This document shows, piece after piece, positions 1-10,423 of a stretch of DNA of 64,000 nucleotides. The DNA is from Acanthochromis polyacanthus. Its lineage: Eukaryota > Chordata > Actinopteri > Pomacentridae. The stretch is from NCBI RefSeq assembly GCF_021347895.1, contig NC_067134.1:30535378-30599377 (forward strand), given 5' to 3'. Position 1 is the stretch's first letter. Each line of letters opens with the position of its first letter. The translations under genes and the position numbers were made by a program. The notes under the pieces are model-generated. The model had not been told where the DNA came from and made no database searches. It saw only the letters and a list, made by a program, of their open reading frames with translations.

Positions 1-640
1 TTACTGGGAAATCTAAACATGTGGAATCCCTTCTACGATCGATTTGTGCACCCAAAGGCACAACAGCCTGTCATTTTTCAGGTATTTAAGAAGCGAAAAA
101 GGACCTAGAATTACTCTCTGCAGTGTAAACAACGTTAACAGAAACCCGGCGTTCATGAATAGGAAACAAAATGGCGCATATAGATCACATGACCAAAATT
201 TTTGGACCCGTCATGTCGATACTCTGATAATATAGGGACTCTACCTACTATGATGTTCTCCACTAGCTTGAAGCAGAGGGTTCCCTCAGCATGGCCAGAT
301 GAACACATCTATTGTGTTTCCACTCCGTGTTCCTGCCACGCCTGCAGGATGACCTTCATACTTGTGGCAGTGGTTGGACAATCATCCAATCAGAACGCAG
401 AGCCACATGACACCCAACCAGCTGTGGGTGCTGGGTCGTACACATCACCCAATATGTCAGATACTTTCTTAGAGGTTTTTCAGTGGACTGTAGACCCAGT
501 TTCACTCGTTTTTCTTTTCTCACATTGAAATTTGAGGCTGTTTGAAGATGAATATCTCAAGAACAATTCTAGATAAAAGCCTGAAACCTTCACTTGTTTG
601 TCTTGCTAACATCAGCAGATCAGATTGTTGTTAAATGCAG
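1..640. other. unassigned non-coding sequence
   Basis: No gene, RNA or mobile element end is recognisable. Short open frames of 63 and 108 codons exist but have no family-like motif, no splice context and ordinary base composition. The stretch could be the end of an older repeat. Confidence 0.4.
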
Positions 641-992
641 CAGTGGAAAAAAGTTTTTGGACATCCCATACCTTTGTGAAATACTGCATTAAGAATCACT
701 TTGAGGTCTTCAAGAGTCATTTATTTTAGTACAATCATAAAACTAAACACATCCTAAAAAAGACATTAAAAACTGAAAATTGACTGGTTCCATAAAACGA
801 GAAATTTGGTAGAATTTAGTTTTGTTAGTTTTTCTTGTAAACAACAAACAAAAAAATATATCATTTGTATTTGTGTCTGTCTGATGCAGCCACACCCTTA
901 GAAACACACAAAAAGACTAACAAATATTTCATGATAATATTTAAGATTGTGTAAAAATTTTCAGGGTGTCTGAAAACTTTTTTCCCTCACTG
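641..992. mobile_element. Tc1-type MITE, about 350 bp
   Basis: The two ends are imperfect inverted repeats of about 28 bp. The left end reads CAGTGGAAAAAAG and then TTTTTGGACATCCC. The reverse complement of the right end reads CAGTGAGGGAAAAAAG and then TTTTCAGACACCC. The right end is followed by TA, as expected for the TA target of Tc1/mariner elements. The left TA appears lost. The interior is AT-rich and has no coding capacity. It is probably a small non-autonomous element. Family placement is from the ends only. Confidence 0.6.
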
Positions 993-1316
993 TATCTGTC
1001 AAAGCATGAAAATGTGCCGTTTATAAAATGCCACTATCTCCAGACACATATATGTGGTCATGGTTCCATGATGCCAATGTCATGGTAATGACTGGATGAA
1101 GCTAATTTACAAAGAAATGATTCTAAACGACATGTTAGCTTTCAAAGATTGGACTTTTCATAGAACACTTCATGTTTTTTATTTCAACTCACACGTAATC
1201 TGAGATTAGTTGATCTACTTGTTCAATATAGAGATTCCTATAGATAGATGATAGATTATAGATGGATAGATAGATACCTACGGTCAGTAATCTCCTAAAT
1301 TAATTATGATTAACCA
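993..1316. other. unassigned sequence with a GATA-type microsatellite
   Basis: No gene is seen. An impure run of ATAGATAG and GATGGATAG units lies at about 1232-1277. The rest is AT-rich unassigned sequence. Confidence 0.5.
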
Positions 1317-2579
1317 TCAGAGAATCACTGAACCAGCTCTGCATCTAACGGGTTCCTGCAGCCCAGAGGGATCTGAGGAACAACCACTTAACCCGCACGG
1401 GCCCGTATTCGGGCCCAAAATGGCCTGCTGAAGTTTAACGGCAAAAGCATTTTTAGCTTCAAACGCGATGATAGAAACACTATACATGCATGGAAAGCTT
1501 AGAGTCTCATGAATCCGCCGGTATAAACCACTTTCAGATGTGATTACCACAGCGGGTAATATAAACACATTTCTAAAACAAACAACAAAAATTTAAAGGA
1601 CACATAAAGGGCATAACTTACCTTGGATGGTCTTTTACCGGTCAACGATGAAAATAATCCACAAAACCGGCCATAATCCAAGAGTAGTCATCCAGACAAT
1701 ACGAGCAAGTATAATATTTTGTCCAAAACATGTCTAGAAATAAGTAAATAATCCACAAATAGCTCGGCTCCGTGCGCGTCCATGTGGCGCATGTGAGCCG
1801 CGGTGTTCCATAATTCACTGCATTTTTATCCATAATTTTATGAAGCATTCAGAAATCCACACGGTCTCGGTCTGAAAATGGCGACTGAAGCCTCTGCTTT
1901 CGATTCCAACCGCATTTCAACCAATCAAGTGACTCATCGCTGCCTCCGAAGCCTAAACAGCCAACGATGGATCTGGTGACCCTCATCTCATCAGTAAATT
2001 CTGAGCAAATCACGTCGGAGGAAACGTTTGACGGACAGGGCATGTAGCCAATGAGCTTGCTGAATAGCCGAGAGGCGGGTTTTAGCGGCTCTGTGTGATT
2101 TTTCACACCTCCTGCTCTCCTGCTGCGGCCAGGAAGCAGCAGCTTTTCTGTCTCCGTCTGTGCCTCTGATTCAGATCAAGATCCACACTGAAGCTTATCT
2201 GAAGTGATTTTTTGAGTTCTTTATGAGTTTTTGGAGTGAAAATAATGTGAAAAAGGGCTGATAAACGAACATATACCATTTTTGCACAGGGTGTACATAG
2301 GGTGTCCAAAATTGACATAATTGGGCATATTAGTACAAAAACGTGTGAAACACTCATTTCTTGTAGTATTGCTCTGAAATTTTGTCCTGAACTATGTAAG
2401 ACCCCAGGCTGTTGCCTTGTTGTGTTTCAAGCTGTCACAGTGCTGCCACACTAATTTTCAGGTGTTTTATTAGGGAAAAAATTTAGGCGTGAATAAAATT
2501 CATCCTAATTCAGTGTGTTCCAACATAAATAACTCTGTCAGTAGCACCTAGAGTAATTCTGACTGCACTGGGTGAAAAT
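1317..2579. repeat. CCAAT-box dispersed repeat, copy A (cut by gap)
   Basis: From about 1465 to the gap this aligns along its length with 27650-28797, at roughly 80-85% identity by eye. A shorter part (about 1465-1560, minus strand) recurs at 54361-54530 and 57688-57850. The block is CpG-rich around 1750-2100. It has plus-strand CCAAT boxes at 1921-1925 and 2048-2052, and minus-strand GTAAGT and TTTTAG motifs near 1570-1625 that could bound a tiny intron. Short minus-strand frames cross it but are not conserved between copies. It is probably a transposable element or retro-copy with promoter-like sequence; the class is unknown. The copy ends at the run of Ns. Confidence 0.6.
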
Positions 2580-2679
2580 NNNNNNNNNNNNNNNNNNNNN
2601 NNNNNNNNNNNNNNNNNNNNNNNNNNNNNNNNNNNNNNNNNNNNNNNNNNNNNNNNNNNNNNNNNNNNNNNNNNNNNNN
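2580..2679. other. assembly gap, exactly 100 N
   Basis: A run of exactly 100 Ns, the usual placeholder for a gap of unknown size. The sequence on the left is inside the CCAAT-box repeat. The sequence on the right is inside a LINE endonuclease. The true distance and even the join are therefore uncertain. Confidence 0.99.
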
Positions 2680-2860
2680 ATAACACTGGTTTCACAGTCT
2701 GTGACCCAGCTGCTCACATCAGTCGGTTCATCAATATCAGCTGAGGACTCCTTAAACACGTCCCAGTCAGTAACCTCCAGACATCCCTGCAGAGTGTGAC
2801 AAACTTTCACTCTGATGTTCTGCACTTTGCCTTGCTTCAGTACAGTGGTAGACAGGGATA
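2680..2860 (-). pseudogene. LINE endonuclease fragment (Rex1-like)
   Basis: The minus strand encodes LQGCLEVTDWDVFKESSAD, which is followed by a segment ending SSWVTDCETSV. This matches the stretch just after the apurinic-type endonuclease in Rex1/CR1-like fish LINEs (pattern C-F-E-x-T-D-W-D-V-F). The same stretch occurs at 14863-15396 in this window. The fragment is cut by the N gap on one side and ends before the next LINE. It is non-functional. Confidence 0.6.
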
Positions 2861-3311
2861 AGGAGGATGCAGTTGTGGTCAGAGGAACCCAGAGGAGGGA
2901 GGGGGATTTGTAGCGCTTGTATTAGTTAGTTAGTTTCAAGTTTATTTGTAAAAGGACAGCGTGCAGTTACATTAAAAGATGGTTGCACCAGATTTAGCTT
3001 CAAGCTAATTTCCATCTGTAGTCCTTGGTCAATAAAAAACATTCATTATTTAAAACAACGCATATAAAACACATTACCTTAATGCAAAACAAAATCAAAA
3101 TCAATCTTAAAATATTTACAAATATGTATGGAACGTTGTTGGTTTATAGAACAATAATCAAAATGCAAAAGTATAACGAGGAAGACTGTTTTCAAACCAA
3201 TTACAATATATTTAAAGTGCATTTAAATGACAAAAACAAAGTGCAAAAGTACAAAGATAAAGTGCAGAGTTGTATGCGAAAAAATAGTTTCATAAATCCT
3301 AAAGGTGGTAG

Positions 3312-3453
3312 CTATCAGATGGCACCGACAAGGGCAGCATCCGATAGCTCTCCACCAGATTGGTACTATAAATACACACTGTACTATTTTTGCACTGATA
3401 ATCTAGTAGTCTGGCAGCCATCAGATGGTACCCACGAGGGTATCATCTGATGG
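3312..3453 (-). repeat. two hairpins in the LINE 3' region
   Basis: Arms 3418-3433 and 3438-3453 are 16 bp long with a 4-base loop and a single mismatch that would be a wobble pair in RNA. A weaker hairpin of related sequence (GCTATCAGATGG and its diverged complement) lies at about 3312-3347. The two share the ATCAGATGG core. Both lie just beyond the RT reading frame on the minus strand, in the 3' untranslated region. Confidence 0.6.
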
Positions 3454-3474
3454 CCAAATACCCGTCTGGTATTA

Positions 3475-5062
3475 TTAATGCGAACAGGACTGATGATCAA
3501 ACAGCCAGTTTTTAACAGCCCGAGAAAAGGTGTGGAAATCTGCCATGTTCTTAAAATTATCAGGCAGCCCATTCCATTCCTTGATGGCTTTGTAAGAAAA
3601 GGCTGACTGAGAGAAGGCAGACTTTCTTTTGGGAATGTGGCAGTCACCCCTGGACGCCGACCTAAGCACTCTACTGGTTAGTTGAGAGCGTAGCTGTACA
3701 TAGGTCTTTAGAGGGGGTGGTGCTGCGTCATGTAAGATTTTATGTACCAGGCGGATATCAGAGTACCTGATCAGGTTGTCAAAGCTTAAAATTTTATATT
3801 TTTCCAATATGTTGCAATGGTGGTACCGCCGGGGCTTTATATCGAGGATTTTCAAGGCCTGATTATGTAGTGCCCTAAGAGGGTTTAGAACTGTCAACTT
3901 AGCTTGAGACCATGATGACATACAATACAACATATGGGATATAATTATAGCATTGAAATAAGTTTTTGCAGCTTCCAGCGACAAAGAGCTCCTAATGTGC
4001 TGGAAGTTCACGTTAAATTTTAAAACCTGACAGATCTTTTTGACGTGCTTTTTAAAATTAATCGTAGGATCCAATATAACACCTAAGTATTTTACTTCCT
4101 CTACGTTTTTGATCATATGACTACCGACATAGATATTAGGGGGGCATTTAGATTTTGCTTGTTGGAGAAATACATTGTAACGGTTTTCTCTGTGTTCAAC
4201 GTAAGGCATGACTTGTTAAGCCATTCAAGTGCTTTTCCCATTGTCACTGAAAGCTTAGATGCGACAGAATTTGCATCAGAGCCATGTGCAAAGAAAACCG
4301 TGTCATCAGCATACATCAAGACCTCCACATCATCACAGATGGGGAAGGTCATTGATCGTACAACTGAAAGAAGTAACGGCCCCAGAATAGACCCTGGGCA
4401 CACCTGTAAACAGGTTACGTGAACCGGCGAAGTTTCTGTCATTTATTCTTACGCCACTGTTGGCGATCATGACTGAAACCAACTGATAGTGTTTGCGGAA
4501 AGGTTAAAATTTTGCAGTTTTTTCAGCAGCACAGAGTGGTTCACTGTATCGAATGCCTTACGAAGATCCAGGAAAATGGCCCCAACTACCCCTCCCTTAT
4601 CAAGACTGGATTTGATCACCTCGAGGAAATAACAACATGCCGTGTCGGTAGAGTGTTTGAACGAAAACCAAATTGCATGGGATGTAAAATATTGCTATTA
4701 TCAAGGTGCTCAATCAGCTGTTCTGCAACAATTTTTTCAGTAACTTTAGAGACCCCAGGCAGTATACTAATGGGTCTATAGTTCTTAATATCCTTTCTGC
4801 TACCTGACTTGAAAATAGGTGTTACAATTGCTGTTTTAAGAGAGGAGGGAAAAACACCTTCACTGAAAGACTGATTTGTTATATGCACAAGTGGTGCTGC
4901 TAAAACATCTTTATATTTCTTTACAAACAGCGGGTCAAGTCCCCATGAATCCTTAACTCTGGAATTAGAGAGTGACGAAATAACTTTGCTGACCTTTTCT
5001 TCATTCACATATTCTAAATTCAGAACATCCAACCGAGAGGAAGTAACCTCTTGTAAAACCAC
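3475..5062 (-). pseudogene. LINE reverse transcriptase, frameshifted
   Basis: Conserved RT blocks appear in order on the minus strand. SSLKTAIVTPIFKSG and YRPISILPGVSKVTEKIV lie in 4616-5062. FLDLRKAFDTV (catalytic block A) lies near 4550-4580 in another frame. PGSILGPLL and the catalytic box MYADD lie in 4113-4442. The thumb/connection region KYLGVILDPTINFKKHVKKI lies in 3475-4209, with the tail ending in KNWLFDHQS. The two aspartates of the YADD box are kept. Frame changes occur near 4655 (after FGFRSNT) and near 4200. In life the enzyme would copy its own RNA at a nicked target site. This copy is dead. Confidence 0.85.
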
Positions 5063-5559
5063 AAGCTACAGACCCTACAGAGGCTGATAGTGATGTTGTT
5101 GGTTGCCTCGATGTTAGAGGGACCACATAGCTCTGAGATGGAGGTGATAAAATACTCATTAAACCATATTTGCAACCTTCAAGCTGTCCTTTACAGTTGT
5201 TTTGTATAGCAGGAGCAGATGCTCCACTATTTTGAGAGTTACATTCAAGTTCAATGGTTCCTTTGCTAGTCTGCTCTTTCCCAGATAGTTTATCAATACA
5301 CCTCCATATCAGTTTACTGGTTTCCTTTGGCCTGTATGTATCATTTCTAGAAAAAAAGTCAGCTTTTGCTTTTCTCAGCTGTCCTGTGACTTTGTTTCGT
5401 AGGCTTTTAAAGAGCAGCTGGTCAGTGTTGAGCCTAGATTTAAGATACCTTTTCAGGCAGCATCCCTTCTTTCATTAAAAACCATAGCCTCTCACTTAAC
5501 CATGGGAGCATTTTTTTACTTTTTAAATTCCGCACCTGGGTTTTTGTAAATTTGGAGAG

Positions 5560-6250
5560 AGTTTGAAAAATATAATTTTTAAGAGTGCTGCAAGCCTGCT
5601 CAGTGTCCTGCCCACAAACTAATCTTTTTGAACAGTATTTGTAATTCAATATCAAACAGCTCTATATCGCGTTTTAGAATATGAGATATATATACTTTAT
5701 CTCTATTTTGATTTCGATACCGAAACCTTGAAAGTTTTCTCGATACCAGAGTTAAGTTGTGGTCCAATAGACCTGTTATTAAGTTATAAGTTCTATTTAC
5801 ACGATCCCATTTATTAGTAAAAATCAAGTCCAACATGTTTTGGTGGACCTAGTTATCTCCGTTGGATTTTAATAATTTGAGTTTAAGTTGAATGTTTAGT
5901 TAAAAAGCCGTAGCTTATTAGATGCGTGTTTTATCGAACCAATTTAAATTAAAATCACCCATTAAAATAATTTCCTTATTGTTACAGGCTTTCAAAATCT
6001 CTTTCAACATATCATAAAAAACATCCTTCTCATTAGGTGGCCTGTACAACACAATAACATTAAAAGGACATTTCGGGGATAGACAGATCGTGACTCCCAC
6101 ACATTCCAGGTCATTTTAGGAAGATCAATCTGTGCACACTGGATATTACTTTTACATACAATAATACACCACCACCTTTTTTATTTGGTCGGTCTCTTCT
6201 AAATAAATTATAGTTTGGAATAGTGTAAGAGCCTACTGGGGTATTTTTTG
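5560..6250 (-). pseudogene. LINE apurinic-type endonuclease, broken
   Basis: The minus strand gives the strand-typical blocks KKGGGVLLYV-like near 6165-6200, VIVLYRPPNEKDVFYDML and LMGDFNLNW (5918-6100), then MLDLIFTNKWDRVNRTYNLI and GLLDHNLTLVS (5600-5836). GDFN and the later L-D-L-I-F-T and D-H-N/D-L blocks are the usual metal-binding and catalytic landmarks of exonuclease-endonuclease-phosphatase-fold LINE nucleases. The segments lie in different frames with stops between them. The expected SDH is read as LDH. Confidence 0.8.
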
Positions 6251-6499
6251 TTAACCAGGTTTCCGACAACCCCAAGTATCCAGATTAGAGTCATGGTAAA
6301 AGTTTTCCAGTTGTTCCGTTTAGACAGAGACTTCTGATATTAATATGGCCTCCAAAAATCCCCTTCGGTTTAACTTGTGGATCCCAAAGTATTTTGCATG
6401 GTTCACCGTCTGTAGCAGTTTAGTTTGCAGTGTTTGTTACCTTGATGGAAGTAACTTTAAATGGTGGAGGTCGTTTCAGCTCCGGACCCCGAACTGGAG

Positions 6500-6960
6500 T
6501 TGTTACTCGGATGCTAGCGTGTGGCCCGCTGAAAGGGACGTGTCCCCAGTGCTAGCCCACAGCCGGCCCTCTGGCAGTGTCAGCCCCAGAACTGGCCCGA
6601 CAGACCCTGCTACTGACGGTGCCAGCTCCAGCGCTCGCCCGTGACCCGCTGCTGGTGGTGCTAGCCACGGCGCTAGCCCATGACCGCCGCTGATGTTGTA
6701 AACCTCGGCGCTAACCTGCAGCCCCCTTCAGATGTGATGACTCCGGTCCAAGCCCGCGGTCCGCTGCTGAAGGTATTAGCGCCGGTGCTTGTTGGCAAAC
6801 CCCGCGGTGGTGGTGGTTAGATGCTGGCCTGGAAAACTCCTCTGCTAGTGATGGTAACTCTGGTGCTAGCCCGGCAAACCCGCTGCTAGTGATAATAGCT
6901 CAGGCGCTAGCCCGGCAAACCCCGCTGCTTAATGGTGGTAGCTCTGCACTAGGGCTGTCG
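6500..6960 (-). repeat. degenerate 42-bp tandem repeat in the LINE linker
   Basis: Units of about 41-43 bp recur here. Each contains GCTAGCCCGGCAAACCC or a diverged form, then GCTGCTAGTGATGGTA. The clearest adjacent pair lies at about 6850-6935. With a period near 14 codons, the array would encode a low-complexity linker between the 2A segment and the endonuclease. It is now interrupted by frame changes. Confidence 0.6.
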
Positions 6961-7283
6961 GGCACTCCCGCACGCCCATATGGCCCAGGGTTTAATTCAA
7001 CATCACCTGCTAGTAGGATCAACACTAAATAGTGCAATAAAGCAGTCCTAGCATTCCGTAACCTGTTTTCCCTCGGGTGTGATCCATGTACGCGTGGATG
7101 GTCCTTTGTCCAAAAATTTGAGTAAAGGAGAAATTGGCTATGCACCGCTGGAGAGTAGGCTCTTTCATTGTCCTCGGGGTAGCAACAGGTAGCGATGCAG
7201 GCAGGTGAAGACGCCCAGAATGAGCAAAATTGAGAAAGAGAAAGTCGCCTCTCTCCGTTGATTAAAAACAGATGGTTCGCCAC
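6900..7283 (-). pseudogene. LINE N-terminal segment with a 2A-type motif
   Basis: This open stretch of 127 codons carries HYLVLILLAGDVELNPGP at residues 84-101. D94-V-E-x-N-P-G-P101 is the 2A ribosome-skipping signature, and it is preceded by a hydrophobic leucine-rich segment. Downstream is a Ser/Pro-rich stretch, then a stop at 6900 inside a repetitive linker. In CR1-like LINEs of sea urchin and other deuterostomes, 2A-like sequences are known at the N-terminus of the ORF that encodes endonuclease and RT. The position here agrees with that. Continuity with the endonuclease frame is lost in this copy. Where translation starts is not clear. An overlapping open stretch reaches 7398. Confidence 0.7.
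6981..7004 (-). other. 2A-type ribosome-skipping motif (DVELNPGP)
   Basis: The minus-strand codons GAT GTT GAA TTA AAC CCT GGG CCA encode the full D-V-E-x-N-P-G-P signature. Known 2A sequences stop peptide-bond formation between the final G and P. All signature residues are present here. Function in this copy is inferred, not shown. Confidence 0.8.
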
Positions 7284-7400
7284 GGCACAGACTTGTCTGT
7301 AGACGAGATGTAGGTTTAAAAAACTTAAGTTTAAAACGACAGTGATCCGAGTGCCACAGCTGTGACTCTGCTACGGCAGCCATCTTGGGCCGCGACATGT

Positions 7401-7816
7401 GTAGAACGGATCACTGATACAACCCTTTAAACTACTGGACCAATTCTAGGTTCTGAAGGGAGTGGGGAAACAACACTAAAATTAGACCAGAGACCATGTA
7501 CTTAAATACAAAAGCCGGCACTTTAGTGAATTTTTGACACAGATTTAAGACAAACAATATTCAAGGTTAACAACTGTTCAACAATCCCTGCAGCTAAATA
7601 AAAATAGGAAAATAAAGGTGCTTCACTCTTTTCCTTTTTAGGTTCTTCCTTTCAGTATTAGAAACAGTTTAGTTCACTGAACCACTTTGTTTGAGCAGTT
7701 TGTTAGGTTAAACTCTTTATCTTAGATTCAACTACACTTTTTCATTAGTTTAGACGGTCTGTTAATGGTTATCTTATTTAGGCTACAAGTTTGTACCTAT
7801 TTTGAGTTTAGTTATA
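7401..7816. other. unassigned sequence between the LINE and the hAT element
   Basis: No gene is seen. The sequence resumes after the hAT element, so 7401-7816 plus 11017 onward formed one continuous stretch before that insertion. Confidence 0.5.
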
Positions 7817-8003
7817 CTCTTGAGTAGGGCTTAACGATTAATTGCATTTGCGATAATATCGCGATAGGACAGGACGAGATTTGCTAAATCGCGAGGCCTG
7901 CGATTGGTCACATGATCCGGTGACGCAATCACACCTGGCCGGAGCGGAGTAGCAAGCGCCAGACAGAAGCTAGCATCGCGGGTTGCACTAAACCTGTTGC
8001 ACA

Positions 8004-10423
8004 ATGGCTTCAGGCTCGTCAGAAGCTAACCCAGGTGAGAGCCTTGTACCAAAGAGGAGCAGCACGTCTGTTGTGTGGAATTACTTTGGCTTTAAAAAAG
8101 AAGATGTTGCGCAAAGTCGGGTACTGTGCCGAACATGCTTGGCCACTGTTGCTACCTCACGTGGGAACACTACGAATCTGCATCAACACTTAAAAAAACA
8201 CCACAATGCCTTGTACAACAGTTACATGGCTAGAATGCCACCACCCAGGTCTTCAACGTCAAGAAATGAAAGTACCAGCCGTCAGGGATCACTGACCGAA
8301 ATGTTTGAAAGTGTTACTCCTTATGAACGTAATTCAAAACAGCACACGGAATTAACTCAGGCAGTAACGGAGTTCATAGCGAAAGACATGATGCCCATCA
8401 GTATTGTGATGAAGCCTGGGTTTACAGCGATGTTAAACAAGTTTGACAAACGGTACAGACTACCATCACACAATTATTTTACCCATGTTGCCATACCTGA
8501 GCTCTACAAAAAGTGCAGACAAAAAGTGGCTGCGGAGATGAAAACTGTGGAGTATTTCGCTACAACAACTGATCTGTGGTCAAGCCGTACAGCGGAGCCA
8601 TATCAGAGTCTGACTGTGCACTACATAGATGAAGACCTTAATCTTAAAGCGCGCTGCCTTCAAGCATCCTACTTTCCGGATGACCATACGGGAGAAAACA
8701 TTGCGGCTGGGATGAGAGAGGGACTTGCCAGCTGGGATCTTCATGAAGAAAACCACATCTGCATAACAACCGACAACGCATCAAATATGGTGATGGCAGC
8801 CCGGCTAAATGAATGGACCCGGCTGCAGTGTTTTGGGCACCGATTACATCTTGCCATTGGTAAGTAAATTAGTAGATGATGATACTAATGGTCAGTGGTG
8901 GATGAAATACTCACTTTTTTACTACGTGAAATAGAAAGAAAATGAATGTTTATATTGTATATTAAGTAAATATTACTAGCACAGACTGCATTTACTGATA
9001 GATTACCATATCATTGCACAAGGTTTTATTTACATTCTGCATGTATGAAAACAAAACAAAACAAAAGAGTTAATTTTGGGGAAAAAAGTACTTTGCACTT
9101 AAGCCACAATCAAAAAAGTAGTAGATACTGTTTTAAAATGGATAAAAGTAAAAAAAAAAAAAAGTAAATGCAATGCTTATTAGTTTTAGTTAATAGTAAA
9201 TTACACAAAAAATACTTAAGTTCAGTAAGTAAGTAATTACATTCCACCACTGACGATGATGATGATGACGACGACGACGACGACGACGCCGCCTAAAGTA
9301 CTGTCCTGTTTTCTTTATACAGGACATGCGCTCAAAGATGACAGGGTGTCAAGAGCAATCGCGCTGTGCAAAAAGGTGGTAGGGCACTTTTCCCACAGCT
9401 GGAAGAAGAAGGCAGCAATGACTGAAGCACAGAAGGAGCTCCAACTTCCTGAGCACAGTCTCATCACTGAATGCCCAACAAGATGGGGCTCTACTGAAAT
9501 GATGATAGCCAGGGTGCTAGAGCAGCTCAAAGCTATTACTCATGTTCTGTCAGGTGACCGATATGCACGCTCCCTCATTCCTACCTGGCAGGATATTGAG
9601 GTTTTAGAATCTGTCCACAAAGCACTTCATCCTCTCCTAGAATTTACAGATGCTCTCTCTGGGGAGGAATATGTGAGCATCTCTTACCTCAAACCAGTTC
9701 TTAACCTTCTGACCACATCAGTGCTGGCTGAAGACCAAGAGGACACTAACTTGACCAGGTCAATCAAAACTAAGGTCCTGGGTTACCTCAATGAGAAATA
9801 CAGTGACCACAGCATCCAGGAGCTTTTGGATGTTGCATCCTTTCTGGACCCCAGGTTCAAAACCCAGTACATCACTGCCGACAACATTCCAGCTATTAAG
9901 ACCCGAATCAAGAACGAAATGCTGGAATCAGCAAGGCGTACACATAACCAGGTTAGTTAAATTATGTAGTTATGACATCACAAACAAACTTTATATTTAT
10001 TTGTGAACTAACTTTTTTCTCATTTGGTAGGAGAAGAGAGCTCGGATCGAAGCCACTCCGAGGCCTCCAAGTGCGGTGCCATGTGGTGAAAAAGTCAAGA
10101 AATCTCTGGGCAGCTTTTTCAAGGCTGCTGCGGCTTCTTCATCTGCTCCTGTGCAACTTGAAGATGCCACTGAAGCAGAGTTAAACAGTTACCTCATGAC
10201 CCCCACCATTGATGGAGAAGAGGACCCGTTAGCCTGGTGGAAGGTGCACAAGATTAACTTTCCACGACTCTGCAACATGGCCCGCAAGTATCTTTGTGTC
10301 CCTGCCACAAGTGCTCCATCAGAGCGTCTCTTCAGCACTGGAGGTAATATCGCGACTTGCACTCGTTCATCTTTAAAACCAGCCAAAGTTGACATGCTGG
10401 TATTCCTCGCCAAAAATATGTAA
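8004..10423 (+). CDS. hAT transposase with BED zinc finger (three exons, 625 aa)
   Basis: This would be the cut-and-paste transposase of the surrounding hAT element. Exons are 8004-8859, 9323-9951 and 10031-10423. The introns begin GTAAGT and GTTAGT and end in CAG and TAG. Together the exons total 1,878 bases, an open frame of 625 codons plus stop. An N-terminal BED finger has C42, C45, H62 and H66/H67. Catalytic-type residues are D190 in FATTTDLWSSR and D257 in ITTDNASNM. The C-terminal hAT dimerisation region holds SAPSERLFSTGG, with E593. The start ATG follows directly on the element's leader. Host ZBED-type genes derive from the same family, but the terminal repeats make this the element's own gene. 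No break is visible. Confidence 0.88.
9250..9295 (+). repeat. GAT/GAC trinucleotide run in hAT intron 1
   Basis: A run of GATGATGATGATGACGACGAC-type triplets within the first intron of the transposase, shortly upstream of the exon 2 acceptor. A run of A lies at about 9151-9164 in the same intron. It is a simple repeat. Confidence 0.8.

Larger units (their letters stand above)
2931..7400 (-). mobile_element. nearly full-length LINE retrotransposon (CR1/L2/Rex-like), decayed
   Basis: Read on the minus strand the parts come in LINE order. They are a GC-rich 5' region with an N-terminal segment carrying a 2A motif (6900-7398), a repetitive linker, an endonuclease (about 5600-6250), a linker with the LINE-typical APWL-like segment (read here as LPWLSERLWFLMKE, about 5450-5530), a reverse transcriptase (3475-5062) and a 3' untranslated part with hairpins. 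The 3' end is a short run of ACTA/AACT units at about 2931-2945, typical of CR1/L2-type tails. About 4.47 kb is present. Frames are broken in several places, so the copy cannot encode intact protein. Clade assignment is by motif only. Confidence 0.8.

Noticed and set aside
3025..3450. Plus-strand open frame of 141 codons
   Set aside because: It lies antisense in the AT-rich 3' untranslated part of the LINE and ends in the hairpin sequence. No protein family pattern.
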